Positions 1 to 9,187 are shown, counted from the first letter of the stretch. The stretch: DNA of 38,377 bases from Ruminiclostridium sp. (GCA_017624025.1 JAGANY010000034.1:1-38377); one strand, 5' to 3'. Made by a program: numbers and translations. The notes: generated by a model not told the origin, from the sequence alone.

Positions 1-172
1 TAAAGTGAAAAGTGAATAATGAATAGTGAATAGTTGAGGAGCGCCCTGTGGGCGTGAATTTTAAAAAAGCCTTTTATGAAGCGCGTTTGTGCAGAGTTTT
101 ATTTAAATCCATCGCCGTAGGCGATTCCATCACTCATCACTTTTCACTCTTACTTTTTCACTAAAAATGACT
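1..172. repeat. mosaic intergenic repeat element, cut by the window edge
   Basis: AT-rich end words of the type gtgaatagtgaatag open the stretch. A short palindrome built on cgccctgtgggcg follows at about 41-54. The palindrome atcgccgtaggcgat lies near 109-123, next to the word aaatcc, and tcactcatcacttttcac closes the element. These parts (AT-rich ends reading inward, GC palindromes beside ggattt/aaatcc) recur in at least six other intergenic regions of this window. No coding potential is seen. Confidence 0.75.
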
Positions 173-244
173 TTTTCGACAGCCAGGTAATATACTTTTT
201 AATAATTTTTTCCGTTTTTTTATTAAAAATTCTCTTTATAATGC

Positions 245-271
245 TAAAGTTTTGATGATTCCGGACGATAT
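245..271 (+). promoter_or_regulatory. sigma-28 (SigD/FliA-type) promoter of the flgM operon
   Basis: TAAA at 245-248, a 15-base spacer, then GACGATAT at 264-271. This matches the Bacillus SigD consensus TAAA-N15-GCCGATAT with one mismatch. It lies about 48 bases upstream of the flgM start codon and is the only promoter-like signal seen before the flagellar operon. FlgM inhibits sigma-28, so the operon is probably feedback-controlled by its first product. Confidence 0.82.
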
Positions 272-319
272 AACAAATGTATCATAATATCTGTATTTCA
301 TTATAAAGGAGCTGAGTTT

Positions 320-598
320 ATGGAAATAAAAAATTTACAGACAAGTATGATTAATGCGTATAAGAAAAACGCTGGTATAAGAGCTCCGAAGAAGTCTGAA
401 TCCGCTTCGAAGGTAAGCGTTAATACCGATAGAGTAGAATTCGATTTCGGAAGATATCTCGAAACAGCAAAGGCTGATGCAGCAGCAAAGACTGATGCAG
501 CAGCAAACGAAAGCCGTCTCGCGGCATTAAAGCAGGCTTACGCTGGCGACAACTGTCCTGTTTCCGCTGAGGAAACTGTAGCAGCTTTTTTCGCATAA
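320..598 (+). CDS. flgM: FlgM, anti-sigma-28 factor
   Basis: A 92-residue protein, the usual length for FlgM, which binds and inhibits the flagellar sigma factor until the hook is complete and FlgM is exported. The N-terminal half is basic and low in complexity (many K, A, S, D), as expected of the disordered, secretable part. The C-terminal part carries the family pattern of R-x-x-x-L-K, a short Gly turn, and then a V-x-A-F-F helix. The start is fixed by AAAGGAGCT about 8 bases before ATG. It opens the operon behind a sigma-28 promoter and is followed 21 bases later by flgN. The family is short and weakly conserved, so the call leans partly on position. Confidence 0.85.
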   Translation: MEIKNLQTSMINAYKKNAGIRAPKKSESASKVSVNTDRVEFDFGRYLETAKADAAAKTDAAANESRLAALKQAYAGDNCPVSAEETVAAFFA

Positions 599-619
599 TC
601 TTTTAAGGAGGTAACGGGA

Positions 620-1096
620 ATGACGGTTGATACAGCAAAAACTGTAATTAAGTTCATGGAAAAATACAACAGACATTTTGAAGAGCTGGAAACCTTCGTT
701 TCCGAGAAGAAGGCGAAAGTAATCGCCGACGACCTTGTGTGGCTTCTGGATTCTCTCGTAAGAGAACAGAAGCTCGTTATGGAAGGCAACGACCTCGAAG
801 TAAAGAGACTCTCGCTTTTTGAGGAGCTCGGTATCGGAGGGAAGAAGGCAAAACAGCTTATAGCTGAATGTCCCGAAGAATATCGTGCGAAGCTTACCCT
901 CGAATGTTTGTCTATGGAAAAGCATATAGACCTCATTAAGCGAACAAATGCAGATATTATTGAAATAATAGAACGTAAGCTTTCGATACAGGAAAAGCTT
1001 GCGAACCAGTCCCACTCCACTATGGAAACATACACGGGTGCGGGCACAAAGGTAAGAAAGCACAATACCTCGGGCGGATTTTTCGGCCAGGTTTAA
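620..1096 (+). CDS. flgN: FlgN, export chaperone for FlgK and FlgL
   Basis: A 158-residue, highly charged, almost entirely helical protein with no signal peptide or membrane segment. It fits FlgN, the cytosolic chaperone that escorts the hook-filament junction proteins FlgK and FlgL to the export gate. The C-terminus is Gly/Ser-rich and ends in GGFFGQV, a tail often seen in this family. AAGGAGG sits 7 bases before the ATG. It lies between flgM and flgK, as in Bacillus subtilis (yvyG position). Sequence conservation in FlgN is poor, so the assignment rests on composition, length and synteny. Confidence 0.82.
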   Translation: MTVDTAKTVIKFMEKYNRHFEELETFVSEKKAKVIADDLVWLLDSLVREQKLVMEGNDLEVKRLSLFEELGIGGKKAKQLIAECPEEYRAKLTLECLSMEKHIDLIKRTNADIIEIIERKLSIQEKLANQSHSTMETYTGAGTKVRKHNTSGGFFGQV

Positions 1097-1135
1097 TATA
1101 GTAAGCGGTTATCCGCTCTCGAAAGGATAATACCA

Positions 1136-2752
1136 ATGCGTTCATCATTCTTAGGCTTGGAAGTTTCCAAGCGTACTATACAGCTTGCACAGAAGTCCCT
1201 CGATATTACGGGAAATAACCTTTCCAACGTAAATACCGAAGGCTATACAAGACAGAGAGTTGACGTATCCTCTCTCTATTTAAGCAAGTATGCCAACTGG
1301 CAGACAAGAACCTCGAGAATGTCTCTCGCGGGACAGGGTACTACAGCTTACGGCGTAAACCAGATTCGTGACCAGTATATCGACAAGCGTTACCGTGAAT
1401 CTGCCTGCTATGTAGCACAGTACAGCACAACCGAAAGCGTCCTTAAGGAAATCGAAACCACTCTCGATAATATCGTAAGCGACGGTTTACCCGCATATAT
1501 GGATACCTTCTCGGACGCTTTAAAGAAATACGCTGAACAGCCCGACAGCGAAGAGCTCGGAAGTATCGTACGTAACGAAGCGTACAATATCACGAACCTT
1601 CTCCATTCCTACCAGACAGACCTCGAAGAATTAAAGGAATCCAACCTCGAGGCTCTCGGAAATACTATCGACGAAACCAACAGAGTTATAAGAGACATTG
1701 TTGATTTCAACAAGAAGATAGTAAAGGAATATTCGATTATGGCAACAGGCAAGCTCAGCGAAGGCGAATCCGTTACAGGCGGATACGGCCCTAACGAAAT
1801 GCTTGACGCACGTAATCTTTTACTCGACGAGCTTGCTTATTACGGCAATATTACTGTTTATGACAACGCTGACGGCTCCGTAAGAGTACTTATGGACGGT
1901 ATCGAAATAATCGACGGCGAAACCTATGAACAGATTTATATGAGAAGCAGTACAAAGAACGTTGACCAGGAAGAATACACCTCTGAAATCTTACGAGATT
2001 ATCACGCTTACGAGGCTGTGGTTCTCCGCTGGACATCGGGCGACCCGGCAGAGCCCTCTTCCGGCGAGCTTCGTTCCTATATCGATGTTCTTAACGGTAA
2101 CGGCGTTTATAACACAGGTTATCAGAATGACGCCTACGGCATTCCTTACTATGAATCAACAATAGACGCTTTCGCAAACGATTTTGCGACAATGCTCAAC
2201 ACACTTAACGGTGCTCTCGATGAAAAGGGAAACGTTATTAACCCCGAAAGACTTCTCCTCGTTACAGACAACTATAACGAAGGCCTCGAAGAATACGGCG
2301 AGCATTACATCGAAGCTGATACAATAAGAATTGCAAACAGCTGGATGGAAAACGCAACAATGATAGGCGAGGTTTATGACCCCAATTCAGACAGATGGAC
2401 CCTTACCCAGGACGGTAACCATATAAATGAAATAGTAGTAAAGATTAATTCCGGCGTTATCGCTTTCGGCGGTAAGGGCGACTATGAAGGTACGATTTAT
2501 GACTACCTCCTCTTTATAAGCAACCGCTTAAGCCAGGATATCGACTACAATAAGGCACAGTACGATTCCGCATACGATACGACAAACGCTCTTCTCGACA
2601 GCCGTGATGCAGTTTCGGGCGTAAGCTCCGACGAGGAAGGTATCAATATGCTTACCTACCAGAACTGGTACAGTGCTACTTCGAGAATGATGACAGCTCT
2701 TGACGACGCTCTTGATAAGCTTATCAACAGCACAGGCAGAGTCGGTCTTTAA
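1136..2752 (+). CDS. flgK: FlgK, hook-filament junction protein 1 (HAP1)
   Basis: A 538-residue exported structural protein that joins the hook to the filament. The N-terminal D0 helix carries the rod/hook signature (LDITGNNLSNVNTEGYTRQR, about residues 23-42). The last 40 residues form the matching C-terminal D0 helix with the YQNWYSATSRMMTALDDAL pattern typical of FlgK. The middle (about 140-480) is variable. There is no Cys-rich or membrane region, consistent with type III export. GAAAGGA precedes the ATG by 8 bases, and flgL follows after 19 bases, so the two junction proteins are co-translated. Confidence 0.95.
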   Translation: MRSSFLGLEVSKRTIQLAQKSLDITGNNLSNVNTEGYTRQRVDVSSLYLSKYANWQTRTSRMSLAGQGTTAYGVNQIRDQYIDKRYRESACYVAQYSTTESVLKEIETTLDNIVSDGLPAYMDTFSDALKKYAEQPDSEELGSIVRNEAYNITNLLHSYQTDLEELKESNLEALGNTIDETNRVIRDIVDFNKKIVKEYSIMATGKLSEGESVTGGYGPNEMLDARNLLLDELAYYGNITVYDNADGSVRVLMDGIEIIDGETYEQIYMRSSTKNVDQEEYTSEILRDYHAYEAVVLRWTSGDPAEPSSGELRSYIDVLNGNGVYNTGYQNDAYGIPYYESTIDAFANDFATMLNTLNGALDEKGNVINPERLLLVTDNYNEGLEEYGEHYIEADTIRIANSWMENATMIGEVYDPNSDRWTLTQDGNHINEIVVKINSGVIAFGGKGDYEGTIYDYLLFISNRLSQDIDYNKAQYDSAYDTTNALLDSRDAVSGVSSDEEGINMLTYQNWYSATSRMMTALDDALDKLINSTGRVGL

Positions 2753-2771
2753 TACCTAAGGAGAGATAAGT

Positions 2772-4562
2772 ATGAGAATAGCAGGCGGAACAATCCGTAG
2801 AAACTATCTTAAAAATTACGAACGCACCAGCAACGACAAGTTCGGTTCGGAACAGAAAATCCAGACAGGACGTCAGTTCCAGCGTGCCAGCGAGAATCCT
2901 ATAAATGCGGCTAAGGCTCTTCGTGTAAGAAAGTCAATGGCAGAGCTTCAGACTCACCAGGCTAACCTTAAATCCGCCGACTCTATCTACCAGGTTGCGG
3001 AAAGCTCGCTCCTCACGATTTCGGGCATTATCCAGAACACCTACGAAAAGCTTGTAGAAGGTGCACACGGAACCCGTAACCAGGACGATATGAATATCAT
3101 CGCTACCGAAATCGAACAGTACGCTGAAGAAATGGTTCAGATGCTTAACGTTGACGTTGCTGACAGAAAGATTTTCGGCGGTACAAACAATACAACAAAT
3201 GCTTTTGAAATAAAGGGCGCTATCGGATACCAGTATGTTACCTATAACGGTATTCCCGTAAATGCTTCCTCTGACCCGAATTCATATCCCTACAGCGAAA
3301 AGTCCTATCTCGATATCGGTATCGGTATGGAGATTGACGATAACGGAAGAATCGACGACCAGACAGCCCTTCCGATTACCTTCAACGGCGTTGAATGTGT
3401 AGGATGCGGCGTTACACAGAGAAGCGTAAAGATCGACCTTGAGACTATTCTTCCCGGCGAGCCCTATAAGCTCGAGGTAAGCGTAGGAAGCAACAAGCAG
3501 ATCATTGAATTCAACGGCGGTAATACTGTACAGGACAATATCGACATTATCAATCAGGCTCTTTCCGATAAATTTATGGTAACACCTCAGGTAGATAACA
3601 CAGGTAAGCTTCTTTACGTTGAAAATATGGAAGGCTACCAGGGTACAGAGCTTTATCCCTATAAAAACGCAACTGTAGATAATAACGTTGTTGACCTCGA
3701 AGCTATGCAGCCCGGCGAGTACTACTCCCTCGAGGTAGTTTCCAACGGTATGACGAGAATTATCGAATTCGAGGGCGGAGCAGACGTAAACGAAACCGTT
3801 GCAAATATCCGTGCTGAGCTCGAAGACAAGTTCAAGGAATTCGCTCCCGACGTTTATACAGACGGTATCTTCACAGATAAGAACGGCGGCGTTTGTACTG
3901 TTACAAATACAGCAGACTATTCTTCCGCTGACTCTATCATAAACGCTGACGGAACTCTTAATCTCGGCAACGTAGCCGCCGGACAGGAATATTCCTTCAA
4001 CTTAAACGGAACAAAGGTTACTTTCACAGGCGGAAACAGCCTCGAAGAAACTGTAACAAACATTAACGACGCTATGAAGTCGGGTCTTGCCTTCGGTAAT
4101 TCCAATGTACCTTATATAAACGACGACAGCGGTCTTATCGTTTATAACAACAGCGAGGACGTTATCTATGTAACAAATGCCGATGACGCTCCCAACCAGA
4201 TAGAGTACTCCGAACACGGCGGTTATTCTAACAATATCGTCCAGCTTCTTCTCGACAGTGCGGCTCTTCTCCGTGAAGGCGACCAGGATATGGTAGCAAG
4301 ATATGCCGATTTAATCTATGCGGCACAGGCTCCCCTCTCCGTAACTATCGCTGAACTCGGTACAAACGATAAGTTCATCGAATTCAACGAAACAAGAATC
4401 GACGAGGTTCTTCTTAACCTCTCAGATAAACAGAATGACCTCGAAATAACCGATCTCCCCTCGGAGATAACAAACTATAAGGTTCTCGAAACAGTCTATA
4501 ACACAACTCTTCAGATGGGTGCTTCGATGATACCTATGTCGATCTTCAACTATATTAAATAA
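2772..4562 (+). CDS. flgL: FlgL, hook-filament junction protein 3 (HAP3), with a triplicated variable module
   Basis: 596 residues, roughly twice the length of enteric FlgL. Residues 1-145 form the conserved flagellin-like N-terminal coiled coil (with QTGRQFQRASENP and DRKIFGG motifs). Residues about 480-596 form the C-terminal coiled coil. Between them the variable region contains three diverged copies of one module, starting near residues 219, 306 and 397. The shared pattern is PGExYxLEV, then IxFxGG, then ETVxNINxAL, then a short strand ending V-x-N. A similar unit occurs in FliD of this window. The start codon follows GGAGAGA. It lies 19 bases after flgK. The function as junction subunit is secure; the role of the added modules is unknown. 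Confidence 0.92.
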   Translation: MRIAGGTIRRNYLKNYERTSNDKFGSEQKIQTGRQFQRASENPINAAKALRVRKSMAELQTHQANLKSADSIYQVAESSLLTISGIIQNTYEKLVEGAHGTRNQDDMNIIATEIEQYAEEMVQMLNVDVADRKIFGGTNNTTNAFEIKGAIGYQYVTYNGIPVNASSDPNSYPYSEKSYLDIGIGMEIDDNGRIDDQTALPITFNGVECVGCGVTQRSVKIDLETILPGEPYKLEVSVGSNKQIIEFNGGNTVQDNIDIINQALSDKFMVTPQVDNTGKLLYVENMEGYQGTELYPYKNATVDNNVVDLEAMQPGEYYSLEVVSNGMTRIIEFEGGADVNETVANIRAELEDKFKEFAPDVYTDGIFTDKNGGVCTVTNTADYSSADSIINADGTLNLGNVAAGQEYSFNLNGTKVTFTGGNSLEETVTNINDAMKSGLAFGNSNVPYINDDSGLIVYNNSEDVIYVTNADDAPNQIEYSEHGGYSNNIVQLLLDSAALLREGDQDMVARYADLIYAAQAPLSVTIAELGTNDKFIEFNETRIDEVLLNLSDKQNDLEITDLPSEITNYKVLETVYNTTLQMGASMIPMSIFNYIK

Positions 4563-4617
4563 GCTAATCCATACAAACTGACGGAACAGTTAATTTAAGG
4601 AAAGGAGCTCCTTACTT

Positions 4618-5250
4618 ATGGTACAGCATAATCTTCTCGATATTACGACCGTACCGATTAAGGTCGAAATTAATATCACAAAGGGTAGTTTTACCAACCC
4701 AAGAGTAAATAATCCCGATAAGGCTTTTAAGATGGATATAAAGACCAACAACGGAAAGCTTGAAATCCATTCAGAGCCTCAGAAAATAAACATTGATACC
4801 TATGCGGCCCGTTCAAGTATGGGTTACGGTCAGTATAACAACGCTGACCTTATAAAAACCGAGGCACAGAAGGGCATAAAGCTTGCATACGAAGGCACAG
4901 CCCGTATCGCAAGCCAGGGCAACCAGCTCGCAAGAGGAGCATCTCCCGCTGAAATTGCCGCACAGAACAGCCGTGCAGGTCAGACTATTCAGACAATTAT
5001 GGACTTTATCCCGAAAACAGGAGCTGATATCACCTTCGACAAGGGCGTTCTCAACATAAACGTTGAGGCTTCCGATGTTGAAATCGACTGGGAAAACGCT
5101 ATGGCGATGCCTTTCGAGTTTACTCCCGGAAGAGTTGAGTTCTCCATAGCACAGATGCCAAGCGTAGAGATCGAGTACACAGGCGGACCCATATACGTCC
5201 CCGCAAGCTCCGATCCGAACTACGAGCCTGTTCTCGATACAAAAGGCTAA
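4618..5250 (+). CDS. YviE-like protein (DUF6470 family) of the flagellar operon
   Basis: A 210-residue soluble protein without signal peptide or membrane segments. It is recognised mainly by position: in Bacillus and many Clostridia a gene of this length (yviE) sits exactly between flgL and fliW. The N-terminal strand-rich part (residues 10-60) is followed by an Ala/Gln/Gly-rich helical middle (about 75-125). A second strand-rich part ends in repeated V-x-I-E/D patterns (VEIDWE, VEIEY). The biochemical role is not established for the family. AAAGGAGCTCC lies upstream of the ATG, and fliW follows after 18 bases. Confidence 0.72.
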   Translation: MVQHNLLDITTVPIKVEINITKGSFTNPRVNNPDKAFKMDIKTNNGKLEIHSEPQKINIDTYAARSSMGYGQYNNADLIKTEAQKGIKLAYEGTARIASQGNQLARGASPAEIAAQNSRAGQTIQTIMDFIPKTGADITFDKGVLNINVEASDVEIDWENAMAMPFEFTPGRVEFSIAQMPSVEIEYTGGPIYVPASSDPNYEPVLDTKG

Positions 5251-5268
5251 AACGAAAGGACGAATACT

Positions 5269-5709
5269 ATGATAAAGATTGATTCCCGTGACTTCGGCGT
5301 AACAGAAGTTGCCGAAAACGCTGTTTTCGATTTCCCGAACGGCGTATTTGCTTTCGAAGACGACAGAAAGTTCGCTCTTCTTTCTCCTCTCGGCGAGGAC
5401 ACATATCCTATGTGGCTTCAGTCTATGGATAATAAGGAGCTTTGCTTTATCGTATTCGATCCGTCCCTTATAGATGAAAGCTATAACGTTATTCTTAACG
5501 AAAGCGAAAAGAAAATCCTTAAAGTAAGCGAGGGCGATACAATACGCTGTCTCGTAATAGCAAAGGTTCCCGAGGATTTCAAGAAGACTACCGTAAATAT
5601 GAAGTCGCCTATCGTTATTAACCCCGTTAATAACACCGCACTCCAGGTTATTCTTCCCCTCGATTATCCTTTCCGTCATCCTATCTATGAAAGCGGGGAG
5701 GTGGAATAA
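5269..5709 (+). CDS. fliW: FliW, flagellin-binding antagonist of CsrA
   Basis: A 146-residue beta-barrel-type protein matching FliW along its length. The family's N-terminal F-P-x-G-x-F/L pattern appears as FPNGVFAF (residues 22-29), and the C-terminal half contains SPIVINP-type motifs. In characterised Firmicutes FliW binds either flagellin or CsrA. When flagellin is exported, freed FliW sequesters CsrA and relieves repression of hag. The stop codon TAA overlaps the csrA ATG by one base (TAATG), a classical coupling arrangement for two proteins that bind each other. The hag leader elsewhere in this window carries the expected CsrA target. Confidence 0.95.
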   Translation: MIKIDSRDFGVTEVAENAVFDFPNGVFAFEDDRKFALLSPLGEDTYPMWLQSMDNKELCFIVFDPSLIDESYNVILNESEKKILKVSEGDTIRCLVIAKVPEDFKKTTVNMKSPIVINPVNNTALQVILPLDYPFRHPIYESGEVE

Positions 5710-5942
5710 TGCTTGTAGTAACACGAAAATCCGAGGAGAGCATTATTATCGCCGATAATATTGAGATAGTAGTTCTCGAAGTAGCGAAGGACCGCGTAAA
5801 GCTCGGAATTACTGCTCCGAAGAATGTAAAAATCATAAGAAACGAATTAAGAAACGCACAGGATACCAACCTCGATTCTTCCCAGGCAGTATCCAAAGCG
5901 GCAATCGACGCTATGCTTAATTTTAAGAAGCAGAGCAACTAA
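5709..5942 (+). CDS. csrA: CsrA, RNA-binding translational regulator
   Basis: 77 residues, typical for Gram-positive CsrA. It starts with MLVVTRK and contains the ESI motif, LGI-x-AP (residues 32-37) and the RNA-contacting R-x-E pair (RNE, near 44-46). CsrA dimers bind GGA motifs in hairpin loops and over Shine-Dalgarno sequences to block translation. The ATG overlaps the fliW stop by one base, and the AGCGGGGAGGTGG region gives the ribosome binding site. The likely main target, the hag leader at 17761-17803, holds a GGA-loop hairpin and GGA motifs at the ribosome binding site. The C-terminal helix is slightly longer than in enterics, as is common in FliW-regulated CsrA. Confidence 0.96.
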   Translation: MLVVTRKSEESIIIADNIEIVVLEVAKDRVKLGITAPKNVKIIRNELRNAQDTNLDSSQAVSKAAIDAMLNFKKQSN

Positions 5943-5966
5943 AAAATCCAAGGAAGGAATGATTTT

Positions 5967-8774
5967 ATGGCACAGCCTCTTAGAATGGGTGGTTTAAACT
6001 CCGGTCTCGATACCGAATCCATCATCAACGCACTTACAGCTAACAGCAAGCTTAAGATAACAAAGCAGGAGCGTCAGCTTTTAAAGTACAAGGCGACACA
6101 GGAAGCTTACCGTGATGTTATCTCGAAGCTCCAGAATGTACAGAAGAAGTATTTCGACATCCTCAATAAAAAGACTAACCTCAAGGGTTCAACAATGTGG
6201 AGCCAGTTCTCTTCAAAGACTATCGTTGACGGCGTAGAAAAGAATATCGCCGGTCTTAACGTTTCCACATCCATAAACTCTGTTGCAGGAAGCTATAAGG
6301 TTAAGGTAAACAACACCGCTACACAGTCCAAGCTCAGAGGCACTTCCTTAAGTGCAGGTGCAACTCTCGATATGGACCAGTTTGCTGACGGCGGCGATTA
6401 CGGTATGACCGTAACCGTAGGCGATGAAACAAAGAACATCTCCTTTAAGGGCGGCGCAAGCGAAGCAGATACCTTAAGCAACATCAACGAAGCTCTCTCC
6501 GAAGCATTCGGCGAAAGCAACGCAAGTGCGGCAGGTGCGGCACAGGGTCTCGTATATGTTGATAACAGCGGCAAGTTCGTTTCCCGTGCAGGCAAGGGTA
6601 TTACCGTTTCCGGCGTAGGCACAATGGAAAGCACAGCTTCTCTCGACCTTTCAAATATCAAGTCCGGTAACAACAGCATTTCCGTACGTGTTGGCGACGA
6701 GGTTATTAACCTTTCCTTCCAGACTATCGAGGAAGGCTATTTCGATGAGATATTTGACGATAACGGCGAAGTAAAGACCGACCTTACCGAAGCACAGAAG
6801 GCTAAGGCTGACCTTTACGAACAGGTTAAGGCTGACTATATCGAAAAGCAGAAGTATGACGAATATCTCGCATGGAAGGATACGGCTACAGACGAAGATA
6901 AGGCTCTTTTAAAGGAGAATGCTTTCGCTAAGGCTTCCGAAGAACACCGTAAGGAATATCTCGACAAGTATCTTTCAAAGGAATATATCTCCTACACCGA
7001 AAATCTCGCTGAAGGCGAAACACAGCTTAATTTTGAAGACTGGAAATCCGCTGAATTCGTTGACGGAGATATGGATAACGAGCTTTATGCAGGCTTCCAC
7101 GATTATTACTACGATAAGACCGAGCTTTCTGATGAGCAGATTGCAAAGCGTGACGCTGAGCTTGAAACATATTTCAACGAAAAGTATGAAGCTTATGCAG
7201 GCGAAGCAGGCGATGAAGCTTTAAGTCTTGAAGATTGGAAGGCTGCCAACAACGTCGAAGGCACAGACCTTTACAAAGGCGCACAGGCTATTTCCGACAA
7301 GTATCAGCCCGAACAGGGTTACGAGCTTGATAAGGCTCTCTGGGAAGGTGCAAAATACAACGAGTATGAAGCATACAAGGACCAGCTCGGTACAGTTACC
7401 GATGAAAACGTAACCTTCACAAATGACGATATCGTTGACCATTACAACGAAACATCCCTTAACAACAGCATCGGTGCCGCTGAAACAAAGGGCGGTATAA
7501 AGCTTTCCGTAGCAGTAGAGGGCGATAACGCAACTATTACAGCGGCAGATAAGGACGGAAACGAAGTAAACGTATCTGTTACCGCTTCTATGGGCAGTGC
7601 AAACAACTTCGGAGCTGTCGAAGCGAAGAATTCTATTTCACAGATTTCCAACTCTACCGTACTTTCCGACCTCGGTCTTACAGCAGACGCAAACGGCAAG
7701 TACAATTTCAAGATAAACGGCGTTGACTTCTCCTTTACAGCCGACACGAACGTAAAGGATATGATGAGAACCGTAAACGCTTCCGACGCGGGCGTTAAGA
7801 TGAGCTACTCATCTCTCGACAACGCATTTACAGTAACCTCCAGCGAATACGGCGTAAACAGCGAAATTACCGTTGAGGACGGCGGCGAAGGCTTACTTTC
7901 CGCTTTAGGCTTAAGTGCAGGTGCAACCTATACAAAGGGTACGAACCTTGAGGTTGAAATAAACGGCACTATACTCGAAAGCGACGGCAATAAGATTGAA
8001 GCAGACGGCACAACCTTTACCTTTACAGGCGTAGAGGCAGGAAGTGAATTTGACGTTGAGGTTTCAAAGGATAATTCGGCTGTTGCTGAAACACTTAAGG
8101 AATTCGTTGAGGATTACAACAAGCTTATCGAAGAGGTTTATAAGTATCTCGACGAAGAACCCGATGATGATTACTACTTCCTCGCTGACCAGGATAAGGA
8201 AGATTTACAGCTCTCCGAAAAGCAGGAAGAAAAGTGGGAAGAAAAGGCTAAGCTTGGTCTTTTATACCACGATTCAACAATAAGCTCCGTTATGTCGAAG
8301 CTTCGTGTTTCACTTATGGGCTCTATCGAAGCGGCTGACGGCTCTACCTTAAGCCTTGCTACCCTCGGTATTACTACCGCAACAGACTATAAGGAACACG
8401 GAAAGCTTGTTCTTGACGAAGAAAAGCTCGCTTCCGCTATCGAAGAATACGGCGACGATATTTCGAGATTATTCAGCGATAAGGAAAACGGCATTATGGT
8501 TAAGTTCGACGAAGCTCTCGAAAGTGCAGTCGGAACAACAGGCGATAAGGGTACTCTTATCAACAAGGCTGGTCTTGCTACAGGCTCAAGCTCTACCGAT
8601 AACTACATCTACGACCAGATGAAGCGTATCACTTCTAAGATTTCGAGCCTCGAAACAAGATATGAAAGCGAACAGAGCAGACTCTGGAAAAAGTACTCCG
8701 CTATGGAAAGCATGCTCGCTAACCTTAATAACCAGCAGTCTTCGTTTATGTCCTACTTTGGCGGCACATACTAA
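5967..8774 (+). CDS. fliD: FliD, filament cap protein (HAP2), exceptionally long
   Basis: 935 residues, about double the usual FliD. The ends are canonical. The N-terminal D0/D1 segment (about 1-110) has MGGLNSGLDTESIINAL. The C-terminal coiled coil (about 870-935) ends in MLANLNNQQSSFMSYFGG. Residues about 132-214 resemble the module repeated in FlgL of this window. Residues about 251-490 form an odd insertion rich in E, K, D, Y and W, with two related internal units (EDWKSAEFV near 357 and EDWKAANNV near 422). A hook-IN-like segment lies around 578-610. Caps form a pentamer at the filament tip and fold exported flagellin. The insertion would probably project outward. AAGGAAGGA precedes the ATG. 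Confidence 0.93.
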   Translation: MAQPLRMGGLNSGLDTESIINALTANSKLKITKQERQLLKYKATQEAYRDVISKLQNVQKKYFDILNKKTNLKGSTMWSQFSSKTIVDGVEKNIAGLNVSTSINSVAGSYKVKVNNTATQSKLRGTSLSAGATLDMDQFADGGDYGMTVTVGDETKNISFKGGASEADTLSNINEALSEAFGESNASAAGAAQGLVYVDNSGKFVSRAGKGITVSGVGTMESTASLDLSNIKSGNNSISVRVGDEVINLSFQTIEEGYFDEIFDDNGEVKTDLTEAQKAKADLYEQVKADYIEKQKYDEYLAWKDTATDEDKALLKENAFAKASEEHRKEYLDKYLSKEYISYTENLAEGETQLNFEDWKSAEFVDGDMDNELYAGFHDYYYDKTELSDEQIAKRDAELETYFNEKYEAYAGEAGDEALSLEDWKAANNVEGTDLYKGAQAISDKYQPEQGYELDKALWEGAKYNEYEAYKDQLGTVTDENVTFTNDDIVDHYNETSLNNSIGAAETKGGIKLSVAVEGDNATITAADKDGNEVNVSVTASMGSANNFGAVEAKNSISQISNSTVLSDLGLTADANGKYNFKINGVDFSFTADTNVKDMMRTVNASDAGVKMSYSSLDNAFTVTSSEYGVNSEITVEDGGEGLLSALGLSAGATYTKGTNLEVEINGTILESDGNKIEADGTTFTFTGVEAGSEFDVEVSKDNSAVAETLKEFVEDYNKLIEEVYKYLDEEPDDDYYFLADQDKEDLQLSEKQEEKWEEKAKLGLLYHDSTISSVMSKLRVSLMGSIEAADGSTLSLATLGITTATDYKEHGKLVLDEEKLASAIEEYGDDISRLFSDKENGIMVKFDEALESAVGTTGDKGTLINKAGLATGSSSTDNYIYDQMKRITSKISSLETRYESEQSRLWKKYSAMESMLANLNNQQSSFMSYFGGTY

Positions 8775-8796
8775 TTAACTCGGAGGGGATAGAGAT

Positions 8797-9174
8797 ATGA
8801 ATAACGCATATTCTGCTTACAAGAAACAGTCGATTTCTACGCTTACACCTATGGAAATCGTTGTAAAGCTCTACGATGAAGCGGAAAAACAGATAAATAT
8901 TGCAATCGTATCCATTGAAGGAAAAAATTATGAAACAGCAAATAAGTGCTTACAGAAATCACAGGATATCGTAAACGCTTTACGTTCGGTACTCGATATG
9001 AGTATTCCGATTTCAACACAGCTCGACGCACTCTATGATTTCTTCAACAGACAGCTTATTGCTGCAAACGTTAAAAAGGATATACAGATTTTAAAGGAGC
9101 TTTTACCTATGCTGGCTGAACTCCGTGACGCATTCTCACAGGTAGCCAATATGCCTAAAACACAGGTTGGTTAA
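8797..9174 (+). CDS. fliS: FliS, flagellin export chaperone
   Basis: A 125-residue all-helical cytosolic protein. The N-terminus has the FliS pattern (NNAYSAYKKQSI, then TPMEIVVKLYDEA near 17-30). FliS binds the disordered C-terminus of flagellin, prevents premature polymerisation and delivers it to FlhA. In some Firmicutes it also influences FliW availability. The gene follows fliD by 22 bases with CGGAGGGGA upstream of the ATG, the standard fliD-fliS arrangement. Its client gene hag lies 8.6 kb downstream. Confidence 0.93.
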   Translation: MNNAYSAYKKQSISTLTPMEIVVKLYDEAEKQINIAIVSIEGKNYETANKCLQKSQDIVNALRSVLDMSIPISTQLDALYDFFNRQLIAANVKKDIQILKELLPMLAELRDAFSQVANMPKTQVG

Positions 9175-9187
9175 GCTTTAAACCTAC

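Noticed and set aside
4813-5724. Long antisense open frame (303 codons) on the - strand
   Set aside because: It lies opposite the yviE-like gene and fliW, both well supported on the + strand. Its product is Cys/Tyr/Leu-rich without any recognisable domain or ribosome binding site.
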